A stretch of DNA of 7,411 nucleotides from assembly GCA_030656535.1 (NCBI GenBank), contig JAUSPL010000286.1, positions 1 to 7,411 of the forward strand. The letters run 5' to 3'. Position numbers and translations under genes: made by a program. This document shows positions 1 through 5,923 of this stretch, one piece after another. Numbering within the stretch: position 1 is the first letter of the stretch; every line of letters starts with the position of its first letter. The DNA is from Gemmobacter sp. (GTDB taxonomy: Bacteria > Pseudomonadota > Alphaproteobacteria > Rhodobacterales > Rhodobacteraceae). The notes under the pieces were generated by a model, which had not been told where the DNA came from, searched no databases, and saw only the letters and a list, made by a program, of their open reading frames with translations.

Positions 1-471
1 GTCTGCGGTTTCCAGCATGTTGGTGACATCGCCATCCGTGACCAGCGTATTCACCAACTCGACCTGCGCCGCCGCGTCCCAGCCCTGGGGCACAAGGCCG
101 ATCATCGAAATCCCGTCGTCATTTCGCAGCAGCTCAAGGGAGAATCGCGGCGCGGTCAACGCCGATGCGGGCGTGACGGACATGGCGTCGATCACCCGGC
201 TGCTGTCGATGACGGTTCCCGCGATCGACACCGCACGAAATCGCTTTGCTTCAGTCGGAGCCGTGCCTGACAAGGTCACGATCAGCCCATCCGCCGACAC
301 GTTGACCCAATCCATGCCCGCCGGGATCAGCAGGCGTTCGACCATACGCTCGCCGCGCGATTCGATCGCCCCGGCCGCAAAGACCGAGGTCACGATGGCA
401 AGCACGGCTGCTGCCAGAAAGGCCCCACCGGCAAGCCAGCGGGCGTTCAGCAAAGGATGAGGCTTTCGCAT
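1..471 (-). CDS. OmpA-family envelope protein with BON-like N-terminal region (3' part missing)
   Basis: Reading leftwards from the ATG at 469-471, the frame stays open to the window edge, giving 157 residues with the C-terminus cut off. Residues 1-8 are short and basic (MRKPHP), followed by a hydrophobic stretch at about 12-34 that is either an inner-membrane anchor or an uncleaved signal. Residues about 50-98 (from GMDWVNVSADGLIVTLSG, through EAKRF, to VIDAMSV) read like a BON domain, a small periplasmic or lipid-associated fold. A second similar unit seems to start near residue 108 (FSLELLRNDDGISMIGLVP). In Rhodobacteraceae, proteins of this build usually end in a peptidoglycan-binding OmpA domain, but that part lies outside the window, so the OmpA label is inference. 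The gene starts 67 bp downstream of ubiA on the same strand and may be cotranscribed with it. The nearest Shine-Dalgarno-like AAGGA (485-489) is rather far from the start, at 13 nt. Confidence 0.7.
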   Translation of the reverse strand, partial: MRKPHPLLNARWLAGGAFLAAAVLAIVTSVFAAGAIESRGERMVERLLIPAGMDWVNVSADGLIVTLSGTAPTEAKRFRAVSIAGTVIDSSRVIDAMSVTPASALTAPRFSLELLRNDDGISMIGLVPQGWDAAAQVELVNTLVTDGDVTNMLETAD

Positions 472-538
472 CAGGGACGATCTGTCCTTGTATGAGCAAC
501 TGTTGCGCGTTCGTAGGCCTCCAGGTCGCCGGGATCAA

Positions 539-1507
539 TCATGCGAACGCCGCACCGGCAAGAAACAGCGCAACGATCAGGCCAGCGTCGCGGTTGGTCC
601 GAAACAGCCAAAGGCAGTTTTCGGGGTCGTCGATCTTCAGCCGCACCAATTGCCAGCCCATATGTGCGCCAAATGCCCAAGCTCCTGTCAGCGCCACCAA
701 CAGTGCGATCAAGCTAGCGCCATGCGGCACCAATGCGCCGATGATTGCCACCGCAAGCAAGCTGACCGCGATCATCATGAACCAGCGCAGCCAGATCTTG
801 GCATCCTCGGCAAACAGTCGTGCCGTCGACTTGACCCCGATCAACGCATCATCTTCCTTGTCTTGCAGCGCATAGATCGTGTCATAGAACAGCGTCCAGG
901 CAATACCCGCCAACCACAGCACACCGGCAGGCCATCCGATCCGGTTGTCATGCGCGGCAAAGGCCAACAGGGCCCCCCAGTTGAAGGCAAAGCCCAAAAA
1001 CACCTGCGGCCACCAGGTGAACCGCTTGGCAAAGGGATATATCGCCACCAGCGCAAGCGACGCGACACCCAGACCGACCGCAAGCGGCGGAAACGTCAGC
1101 AAGACCAGGAACGCTGCCATCGCCTGAACAACCATCCAGACCAGCGCGGCCCGGACGCCGACCTGCCCCGAGGGTATCGGCCGCGATCTGGTGCGCGCCA
1201 CGGCCGCGTCAATTTTCCGATCTGTAATGTCGTTCCAGGTGCATCCGGCCCCGCGCATCAAAAGGGCCCCTATCCCGCAACCTGCCACGATCCAAAGATC
1301 AAACCAGCGCGGTCCGGTCTGCGCGGCGGCCAACGCCACCCCCCACCAGCACGGCAACAACAACAGCCAGGTTCCGATCGGCCGGTCAGCGCGTGACAGA
1401 CGCAAATAGGGCCGCGTCCAGCCGGGTGCATAGCGGTCAACCCAGTTGCTGCGAGGAGCATCCGCGACCTGCCCTGCGGGCTCTGGCATTTCCGGCGCGT
1501 CGGACAT
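539..1507 (-). CDS. ubiA: 4-hydroxybenzoate polyprenyltransferase (UbiA)
   Basis: This 322-residue integral membrane enzyme attaches the polyprenyl tail to 4-hydroxybenzoate, the membrane-committing step of ubiquinone synthesis. Both Asp-rich Mg-prenyl-diphosphate motifs are present: NDITDRKID at 92-100, followed by ARTRSRPI at 104-111, and DTIYALQDKEDD at 209-220, followed by GVKSTA at 224-229. The conserved entry RLSRADRPIGTWLLL lies at 36-50, and several hydrophobic helices follow, as expected for the fold. The protein is about 30 residues longer than the E. coli enzyme because of a polar N-terminal extension before the first helix. I chose the ATG at 1505-1507 because GAGG (1516-1519) sits 8 nt upstream. 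An ATG at 1541-1543 would add 12 residues but would overlap the divergent rsmE. Its start codon lies 12 bp from that of rsmE. Confidence 0.96.
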   Translation of the reverse strand: MSDAPEMPEPAGQVADAPRSNWVDRYAPGWTRPYLRLSRADRPIGTWLLLLPCWWGVALAAAQTGPRWFDLWIVAGCGIGALLMRGAGCTWNDITDRKIDAAVARTRSRPIPSGQVGVRAALVWMVVQAMAAFLVLLTFPPLAVGLGVASLALVAIYPFAKRFTWWPQVFLGFAFNWGALLAFAAHDNRIGWPAGVLWLAGIAWTLFYDTIYALQDKEDDALIGVKSTARLFAEDAKIWLRWFMMIAVSLLAVAIIGALVPHGASLIALLVALTGAWAFGAHMGWQLVRLKIDDPENCLWLFRTNRDAGLIVALFLAGAAFA

Positions 1508-1519
1508 AGGTTTGGCCTC
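1508..1519. promoter_or_regulatory. 12-bp divergent start region with two facing ribosome binding sites
   Basis: These 12 bases are all that separates the ubiA start codon (minus, 1507) from the rsmE start codon (plus, 1520). On the minus strand, GAGG (1519-1516) serves ubiA at 8 nt spacing and directly abuts the rsmE ATG. On the plus strand, AGG (1508-1510) lies 9 nt before the rsmE ATG and directly abuts the ubiA start. There is no room for a promoter, so each gene's promoter must lie inside the other's 5' coding sequence. I see no convincing -35/-10 pair in either place. Confidence 0.65.
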
Positions 1520-2257
1520 ATGAACGCAAAGATACGGCTCCATCTAGACCACCCCCTGTCCCCGGGGCAACCGGTTCCCTTGTCGCGGGAACAGGCGCAT
1601 TACCTGTTTGGGGTGATGCGGCTTGGGGTTGGGGACGCAATCCTTGCCTTCAACGGACGCGACGGCGAATGGCGTGCCGAAGTATCTGACGCGGGCAAGC
1701 GCGGTGGCACGTTGATGTGCGTGGCCCAGACCCGGCCCGTTCAGATGCCGCCGGACCTTTGGCTGTTGTTCGCCCCGATCAAGAAAGCCCGCACCGATTT
1801 CATCGTCGAAAAGGCGACCGAACTGGGGGCTTCGCGCATATTGCCGGTGCAGACCGATTTCACCAACGCCGACCGCATCCGCCAAGACCGGCTGCAAGCC
1901 CATGCGTTGGAAGCGACCGAGCAGTGTGGCGGTACCTTTGTTCCCGAGGTTGCAGACCTGGCACCGCTGACCAAGGTCATTGCGTCCTGGCCCGAAGGGC
2001 GGCGGCTTTTGTGGTGCGATGAACACATGACCGGTGCAACGCATGACCTGTCTGGCCTGCCACAAGGCCCTTGGGCGATCTTGATCGGCCCGGAGGGCGG
2101 GTTTTCCGAAGCTGAGCAGACCCGCCTGCGTGCCCTGCCCTTTGTGCATGGCATCAGCCTTGGTCCACGCATCCTGCGCGCCGATACCGCCGCCGTGGCC
2201 GCCATTACCCTGTGGCAGGCCCGGTTGGGAGATTGGAGATCGGGGCCGCAGACATGA
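1520..2257 (+). CDS. rsmE: 16S rRNA (uracil-1498-N3)-methyltransferase (RsmE)
   Basis: A 245-residue cytoplasmic SPOUT-class methyltransferase that transfers a methyl group from S-adenosylmethionine to N3 of U1498 in 16S rRNA, in the assembled 30S subunit. Residues 1 to about 75 form the PUA-like RNA-binding part (REQAHYLFGVMRLGVGD at 23-39). The catalytic domain carries the family landmarks KKARTDFIVEKATELG (88-103), EATEQCGG (131-138), IGPEGGFS (189-196) and SLGPRILRADTA (213-224). The last two belong to the knotted SAM-binding region. Length is normal for the family. The start codon is fixed by the conserved N-terminal pattern and by the divergent ubiA start 12 bp away. The TGA stop overlaps the next start as ATGA, so the downstream membrane protein is probably translationally coupled. 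Confidence 0.96.
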   Translation: MNAKIRLHLDHPLSPGQPVPLSREQAHYLFGVMRLGVGDAILAFNGRDGEWRAEVSDAGKRGGTLMCVAQTRPVQMPPDLWLLFAPIKKARTDFIVEKATELGASRILPVQTDFTNADRIRQDRLQAHALEATEQCGGTFVPEVADLAPLTKVIASWPEGRRLLWCDEHMTGATHDLSGLPQGPWAILIGPEGGFSEAEQTRLRALPFVHGISLGPRILRADTAAVAAITLWQARLGDWRSGPQT

Positions 2258-2790
2258 GCCTGATCCGCCCCGAACTGGCCCGGACCCTATACCGCTGGCG
2301 CGAAGTGATCGCCGCCACCGGGATTGGCCTGGCCGGCCTCTGGATCAGCACACGCGGCGGGTGGTTTCTGGGGCCCGTGGGCGCACTGGTGATTGCAGGG
2401 GCCGTCGGAATCGGCTGGATGGGGTGGCGCCGACTGCGGTTTTCGCAGCCCGCATCCGCGCCGGGCGTGGTCGAGATCGATGAGGGTCAGATTGGCTGGT
2501 TTGGCCCGGGTATCGGGGGATTCGTCTCTTTGGCGGAATTGGCCGACCTGGGGCTGGTTACGGTTTCAGGCATACGCTGCTGGCGCTTTCGGCAAATAGA
2601 CGGAGACACCTTGCTGATCCCGGTTGCGGCACAAGGTGCGGACCGGCTGTATGACGCCTTGACTGCCCTGCCCGGGATCGACGGTGCCGCATTGGTGGCT
2701 GCGTTGGACCGACCAGAAGACACTGCGATGATCTGGCGGCGCCGCCGTCTGGTGGCCATCACCGGCGGCAAGGGCGCTGCACGGCCTTGA
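2254..2790 (+). CDS. Conserved membrane protein of unknown function, two-helix N-terminus
   Basis: A 178-residue protein that I cannot assign to a named family. A basic leader (LARTLYRWRE, 8-17) precedes a first hydrophobic segment at about 18-31, a short GG-containing turn and a second segment at about 37-57, ending in WRRLRF. This suggests a hairpin of two membrane helices with the remaining 115 residues cytoplasmic. The soluble part (about 71-165) starts with probable beta strands (GVVEIDEGQIGWFGPG) and then has a likely helix (ADRLYDALTALPG, 129-141). The pattern is reminiscent of bacterial PH-like domains, but that is only an impression. A basic WRRRRL follows at 161-166. The ATG at 2254 overlaps the rsmE stop as ATGA; an in-frame start at 2212 would lie deep in rsmE and lacks support. 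The gene sits between rsmE and gshA, with 60 bp to gshA. Confidence 0.85.
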   Translation: MSLIRPELARTLYRWREVIAATGIGLAGLWISTRGGWFLGPVGALVIAGAVGIGWMGWRRLRFSQPASAPGVVEIDEGQIGWFGPGIGGFVSLAELADLGLVTVSGIRCWRFRQIDGDTLLIPVAAQGADRLYDALTALPGIDGAALVAALDRPEDTAMIWRRRRLVAITGGKGAARP

Positions 2791-2839
2791 CTTGACCTGC
2801 ATCCCGCGCCACCTGTGGCGACCTGACACCACCTTGATC

Positions 2840-2844
2840 GGAGA
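2840..2844 (+). promoter_or_regulatory. Strong ribosome binding site for gshA
   Basis: GGAGA lies 6 nt before the ATG at 2851. It is the best Shine-Dalgarno match on the plus strand of this window and fixes the gshA start. The 60-bp gap upstream (2791-2850) holds TTGACT/TTGACC (2787-2797), which resembles a -35 box, but no acceptable -10 follows at the right distance. Whether gshA has its own promoter is therefore undecided. Confidence 0.75.
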
Positions 2845-2850
2845 AGCCCC

Positions 2851-4212
2851 ATGTCCATCCCCCAATCCGGCGGCGGCCCGATCGAGCGGTTCGAGCAACT
2901 TGCAGACTATATGGCCCAAGGCAGCAAACCCGCTGCTGATTGGCGCATTGGCACCGAACACGAGAAATTCGGCTACCTGACCGACACCCTGGCCCCCCTG
3001 CCCTATGAAGGCACCCGGTCGGTCCGTGCTGTGCTGGAAGGCATCGAATCGCGCTTTGGCTGGACGCGCGTCGAAGAACAGGGCCACATCATCGGGTTGA
3101 CCAAAGACGGCGCCAACGTGTCGCTGGAACCGGGCGGGCAGCTTGAACTGTCGGGTGCCGCCGTGGAAACCCTGCACCAGACCAATGCCGAACTTCTGTC
3201 GCATCTGGCCGAGGTCAAAGCCGTGGCAGACCCCTTGGGCGTGCGGTTCATGGGCATTGGCGCGGCCCCGATCTGGCGACACGAAGACATGGACCGGATG
3301 CCCAAGGGGCGCTATCGGCTGATGACAGATTACATGGGGCGCGTCGGCACCCATGGCACCCAGATGATGTATCGCACCTGCACGGTACAAGTGAACCTCG
3401 ACTTCGCATCCGAATCTGACATGGTCAAGAAATTGCGGGTCGCAATCGCCCTGCAACCGGTCGCCACTGCGCTGTTTTCCTCGTCGCCGTTCTTTGAGGG
3501 CAAGCCCAACGGCCACAAATCCTGGCGTTCGCGGATCTGGCGGGGCCTTGACAATGCGCGTACCGGGATGCTGCCGTTCGTGTTTCAAGAAGGGTTCGGG
3601 TTTGAAGCCTATGTGAACTACGTCCTTGATGTGCCAATGTATTTTGTCTACCGCGACGGCAAATACATCGACGCATTGGGTCAGTCGTTCCGCGACTTCC
3701 TGAAAGGCAAACTTCCTGCGCTGCCGGGTGAGGTGCCGACCCTGTCCGACTGGGCCGACCACATGACCACCGTATTCCCCGAAGCCCGCGTGAAAAAATA
3801 CATCGAGATGCGCGGCGCGGATGCGGGTTCGGCAGCCATGCTGACGGCTCTGCCTGCGTTCTGGATCGGGCTCATGTATGACCAGTCCTCCCTTGATGCC
3901 GCTTGGGACATCGCCAAAGGCTGGGACGCCGACACCCGCGAGGCCCTGCGCGTAGCGGCCTCGGTCGACGGCCTTGCGGCTCAGGTCGGCGGCATCCGGA
4001 TGCAAGATCTGGCCCGTCAGGTGCTCGATCTGTCGCAGGCAGGTCTTGCTGCCCGCGATCGCCTTGACGGCGGCAAGAACGAAACCGTTTTCCTAGATCC
4101 GCTCGTCGAAATCATCGGGTCCGGTAAAACCGCCGCCGATCGTCTGCTTGACCACTACCACGGCGACCGGCATGGCGACCTGACCCGCATCTATCCCGTC
4201 ACCAGCTACTGA
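2851..4212 (+). CDS. gshA: Glutamate-cysteine ligase, plant/alphaproteobacterial type
   Basis: A 453-residue cytoplasmic enzyme that joins L-glutamate and L-cysteine in an ATP-dependent gamma-peptide bond, the first and usually rate-limiting step of glutathione synthesis. Family landmarks are GTEHEKFGYL (34-43, including Glu and Lys typical of the active site), SLEPGGQLELSG (91-102), YMGRVGTHGTQMMYRTCTVQ (161-180), VNLDF (181-185) and the GHKSWRSRIWRGLDNARTGM stretch (221-240). These match the class shared by plants and alphaproteobacteria rather than the E. coli-type GshA. Length fits the family without a plant transit peptide. Cys177 is the only cysteine, so an intramolecular redox disulfide of the plant kind is impossible. 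It is the last gene of the plus-strand cluster and is followed by two hairpins. No glutathione synthetase gene (gshB) is in the window. Confidence 0.96.
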   Translation: MSIPQSGGGPIERFEQLADYMAQGSKPAADWRIGTEHEKFGYLTDTLAPLPYEGTRSVRAVLEGIESRFGWTRVEEQGHIIGLTKDGANVSLEPGGQLELSGAAVETLHQTNAELLSHLAEVKAVADPLGVRFMGIGAAPIWRHEDMDRMPKGRYRLMTDYMGRVGTHGTQMMYRTCTVQVNLDFASESDMVKKLRVAIALQPVATALFSSSPFFEGKPNGHKSWRSRIWRGLDNARTGMLPFVFQEGFGFEAYVNYVLDVPMYFVYRDGKYIDALGQSFRDFLKGKLPALPGEVPTLSDWADHMTTVFPEARVKKYIEMRGADAGSAAMLTALPAFWIGLMYDQSSLDAAWDIAKGWDADTREALRVAASVDGLAAQVGGIRMQDLARQVLDLSQAGLAARDRLDGGKNETVFLDPLVEIIGSGKTAADRLLDHYHGDRHGDLTRIYPVTSY

Positions 4213-4242
4213 TTTGACCTTTGCTAAAGGGCGGTCGGGGTT

Positions 4243-4265
4243 TTCAGGGGCAGAAAGCCCCTGAA
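4243..4265. terminator. Perfect hairpin in the convergent gshA / ABC permease gap (first of two)
   Basis: TTCAGGGGC (4243-4251) and GCCCCTGAA (4257-4265) form a perfect 9-bp stem with an AGAAA loop, 30 bp past the gshA stop. No T-tract follows on the plus strand (a G-rich stretch follows). On the minus strand the exit is AACCCC. It is therefore a weak candidate for classic intrinsic termination. It may serve as an mRNA 3' end stabiliser or act with the second hairpin. Confidence 0.5.
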
Positions 4266-4272
4266 GCCGGGG

Positions 4273-4302
4273 GGTTTGGGGGGCGGGCCAGCCCCCCAAA
4301 CC
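4273..4302. terminator. Perfect 12-bp GC-rich hairpin, candidate bidirectional terminator (second of two)
   Basis: GGTTTGGGGGGC (4273-4284) pairs perfectly with GCCCCCCAAACC (4291-4302) around a 6-nt loop. It is 17 bp past the end of the convergent permease gene (4319) and 60 bp past gshA, so it is placed to insulate both. Neither side carries a U-run. I therefore call it a terminator by position and stem strength only. From memory, similar G-rich/C-rich intergenic stems recur in Rhodobacteraceae, so it could also be one copy of a dispersed repeat. Confidence 0.55.
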
Positions 4303-4318
4303 TGCCCCAAGCTTGTCA

Positions 4319-5083
4319 TCAGCCGCCCGAGCGATCCGCCCAACCAGCGAACACCCGCTCCAGCGCGACAACAATATAAAACAGCACGATCCCCAGAAAC
4401 GCGAGCGCAAACAGCACCGCAAACATCAGCGGGTAATCCGCGTTTATCTTGCCGGAATCAAACAACGCGCCCAAGCCACGGCCATGCGGTTCCACGATCT
4501 CCATCAGGTTGGTCCCGATGAACGCCAATGTGACCGACACCTTCAACGCGCCAAAGAACTCTGGCAGGGTCTTGGGCAAGGCGATCTTCCAGAAAATCGT
4601 CAACCGCGATGCCCCCAGTGCGCGCAAGATATCGCGGTATTCCGGTTCCAGCGTGGACAACCCGATCGACACCGACACCGCGATGGGAAAAAAGCTGATC
4701 ATGAAGGCGATCAGCACAGTGTTGAAATCATGCTCGCCCACAAAGATCAGGGCGATCACCGGCACCACGGTCGCCTTGGGGACCGCATTGAACCCCACCA
4801 GAACCGGATACAGCGCGTCCCGCAACAGCCGGGAAAAGCCCATGATCATGCCCAGAAACGTCCCGAACACGACCGCCAGTCCAAGGCCGACAACAGTCCG
4901 CCACAGGGTTTCCCAGCCCTGGATCAAGAACAGGGTGCGGTATTTCCAGAATGCTGGCCACAGATCCGACGGGGCCGCCATCTTGTAGTTCGGCCATCCT
5001 TTGACCCACACCAGCCATTCCCAAAACAACATGATCGCCAAAATTGCAAGCAGCGGTGGCGCGACCTTGCGCAAGAAGTCCAT
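4319..5083 (-). CDS. ABC transporter permease, NitT/TauT (SsuC/TauC-like) class
   Basis: A 254-residue inner-membrane permease of the BPD-transport class used by nitrate, sulfonate, taurine and thiamine-precursor importers. It has an N-terminal helix at about 8-28, further helices at about 61-84, 101-116, 122-142, and 217-241, and the cytoplasmic EAA loop that contacts the ATPase at about 148-170 (EYRDILRALGASRLTIFWKI followed by ALP). The ATG at 5083 overlaps the TGA stop of the ATPase gene by one base, and GAGG (5091-5094) lies 7 nt upstream. A TTG at 5086 would add one residue but is less likely. It is the last gene of the operon and ends 17 bp from the second convergent hairpin. The permease class does not reveal the substrate. 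Confidence 0.92.
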   Translation of the reverse strand: MDFLRKVAPPLLAILAIMLFWEWLVWVKGWPNYKMAAPSDLWPAFWKYRTLFLIQGWETLWRTVVGLGLAVVFGTFLGMIMGFSRLLRDALYPVLVGFNAVPKATVVPVIALIFVGEHDFNTVLIAFMISFFPIAVSVSIGLSTLEPEYRDILRALGASRLTIFWKIALPKTLPEFFGALKVSVTLAFIGTNLMEIVEPHGRGLGALFDSGKINADYPLMFAVLFALAFLGIVLFYIVVALERVFAGWADRSGG

Positions 5084-5871
5084 CAATGCACCTCGCCGCT
5101 TCTGCCTTGGGCAATCTCGATCTGCTCACGCAAGATCGCCAGCTTGGCCACGGAATCTGGATCATACAGCATTGAAATCGGGCGCGGGGCCGGGGCGTCG
5201 ATGGCCATCCGGTACTGAACACGGGCCGGGCGGTCGGACAACACGATCACCTCGTCGGCCAGATAGACGCTTTCGCGCAGGTCATGGGTAATCAGCAGCG
5301 CCGTGAACGGCTCTTCGGCGCGCAAGCGGTGCATCAACTGCCAAAGATCCTCGCGGGTAAACGCATCCAGCGCCCCAAAGGGTTCGTCCATGATCAACAC
5401 TTCGGGTTTATGGACGATGGATCGGCACAGACTGGCGCGCTGGCGCATGCCCCCCGACAACTGGCTAGGCCGCTTGGTCTCGAACCCTGCCAACCCGACA
5501 AGCGCCAGAAGATCGCGCGCCCGGGTTTCGCGCTGGCTGCGCGGCATTGACGGTGCCACGATTTCCAATGGCAGCATGACGTTTTCCAATATGGTCCGCC
5601 ATTCCAACAAGACCGGGTTCTGAAACGCCATGCCCACCGTCTTGCGCGGACTTTTCACCTTCTCGCCGTGCAAGAACACCTCGCCACGGTCAGGCATCAT
5701 CAGTCCCGCAATCAGCCGGGTCAACGTCGACTTTCCACACCCCGAAGGCCCCACAACGGCGCAGAATTTGCCTTCAGGGATGGTCAGGCTCAGATCGTCC
5801 AACACCGGCAGCGGACCCGCCTTGGTGCGATAAGCATGCGTCACAGCACGCAATTCAACAAGATCGCCCAT
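5083..5871 (-). CDS. ABC transporter ATP-binding protein, NitT/TauT (SsuB/TauB-like) class
   Basis: A 262-residue cytoplasmic ATPase that powers the importer. All nucleotide-binding motifs are intact: Walker A GPSGCGKST (41-49), Q-loop Gln84 (AFQNPVLLEW), ABC signature LSGGMRQR (138-145), Walker B VLIMDEP (158-164), D-loop GALD (166-169) and the switch His196 in LLITHD. The C-terminal tail (about 220-262) is short, without a regulatory domain, as is usual for SsuB/TauB-type subunits. The ATG at 5869-5871 is preceded by an AAGG-containing purine run (5880-5883) at about 8 nt. The gene begins 52 bp after the binding-protein gene, with a hairpin between them, and its stop overlaps the permease start, so ATPase and permease are probably made in matched amounts. 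Confidence 0.95.
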   Translation of the reverse strand: MGDLVELRAVTHAYRTKAGPLPVLDDLSLTIPEGKFCAVVGPSGCGKSTLTRLIAGLMMPDRGEVFLHGEKVKSPRKTVGMAFQNPVLLEWRTILENVMLPLEIVAPSMPRSQRETRARDLLALVGLAGFETKRPSQLSGGMRQRASLCRSIVHKPEVLIMDEPFGALDAFTREDLWQLMHRLRAEEPFTALLITHDLRESVYLADEVIVLSDRPARVQYRMAIDAPAPRPISMLYDPDSVAKLAILREQIEIAQGRSGEVH

Positions 5872-5893
5872 GCGGCGCGCCTTTCCATGCTGA

Positions 5894-5916
5894 AAGGCCC
5901 CCGCTTTGGGGGCCTT
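5894..5916 (-). terminator. Intra-operon hairpin after the binding-protein gene (attenuator or mRNA stabiliser)
   Basis: AAGGCCCCC (5894-5902) and GGGGGCCTT (5908-5916) form a perfect 9-bp stem with a 5-nt loop. In the minus-strand transcript the stem begins 7 nt after the binding-protein stop and is followed by only a short U stretch before the ATPase ribosome binding site. Hairpins at this position in ABC importer operons commonly let the periplasmic protein be made in excess, through partial termination or 3' end protection. That role is inferred here from position. Confidence 0.65.
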
Positions 5917-5923
5917 GGACCTG

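Noticed and set aside
488..1396. Open frames of 302 and 127 codons on the plus strand across ubiA
   Set aside because: The products are rich in Gln, Arg, His and Pro with no domain, and lie wholly or mostly opposite the conserved ubiA.
1508..1543. An upstream ATG that would lengthen UbiA by 12 residues
   Set aside because: It would overlap the rsmE start, and the ATG at 1507 has a properly spaced GAGG. A G-rich stretch before the upstream ATG means it is not completely excluded.
2566..4005. A 479-codon open frame on the minus strand, antisense to gshA
   Set aside because: It lies opposite gshA and part of the membrane-protein gene, both of which read as coherent proteins. The antisense product has no recognisable domain and is rich in His, Arg, Gly and Pro, as expected for a shadow of high-GC coding DNA.
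4313..5218. A 301-codon plus-strand open frame opposite the permease
   Set aside because: It is an antisense shadow: the composition is extremely rich in Gln, Arg, His and Pro, and the permease on the other strand has clear helices and an EAA loop.
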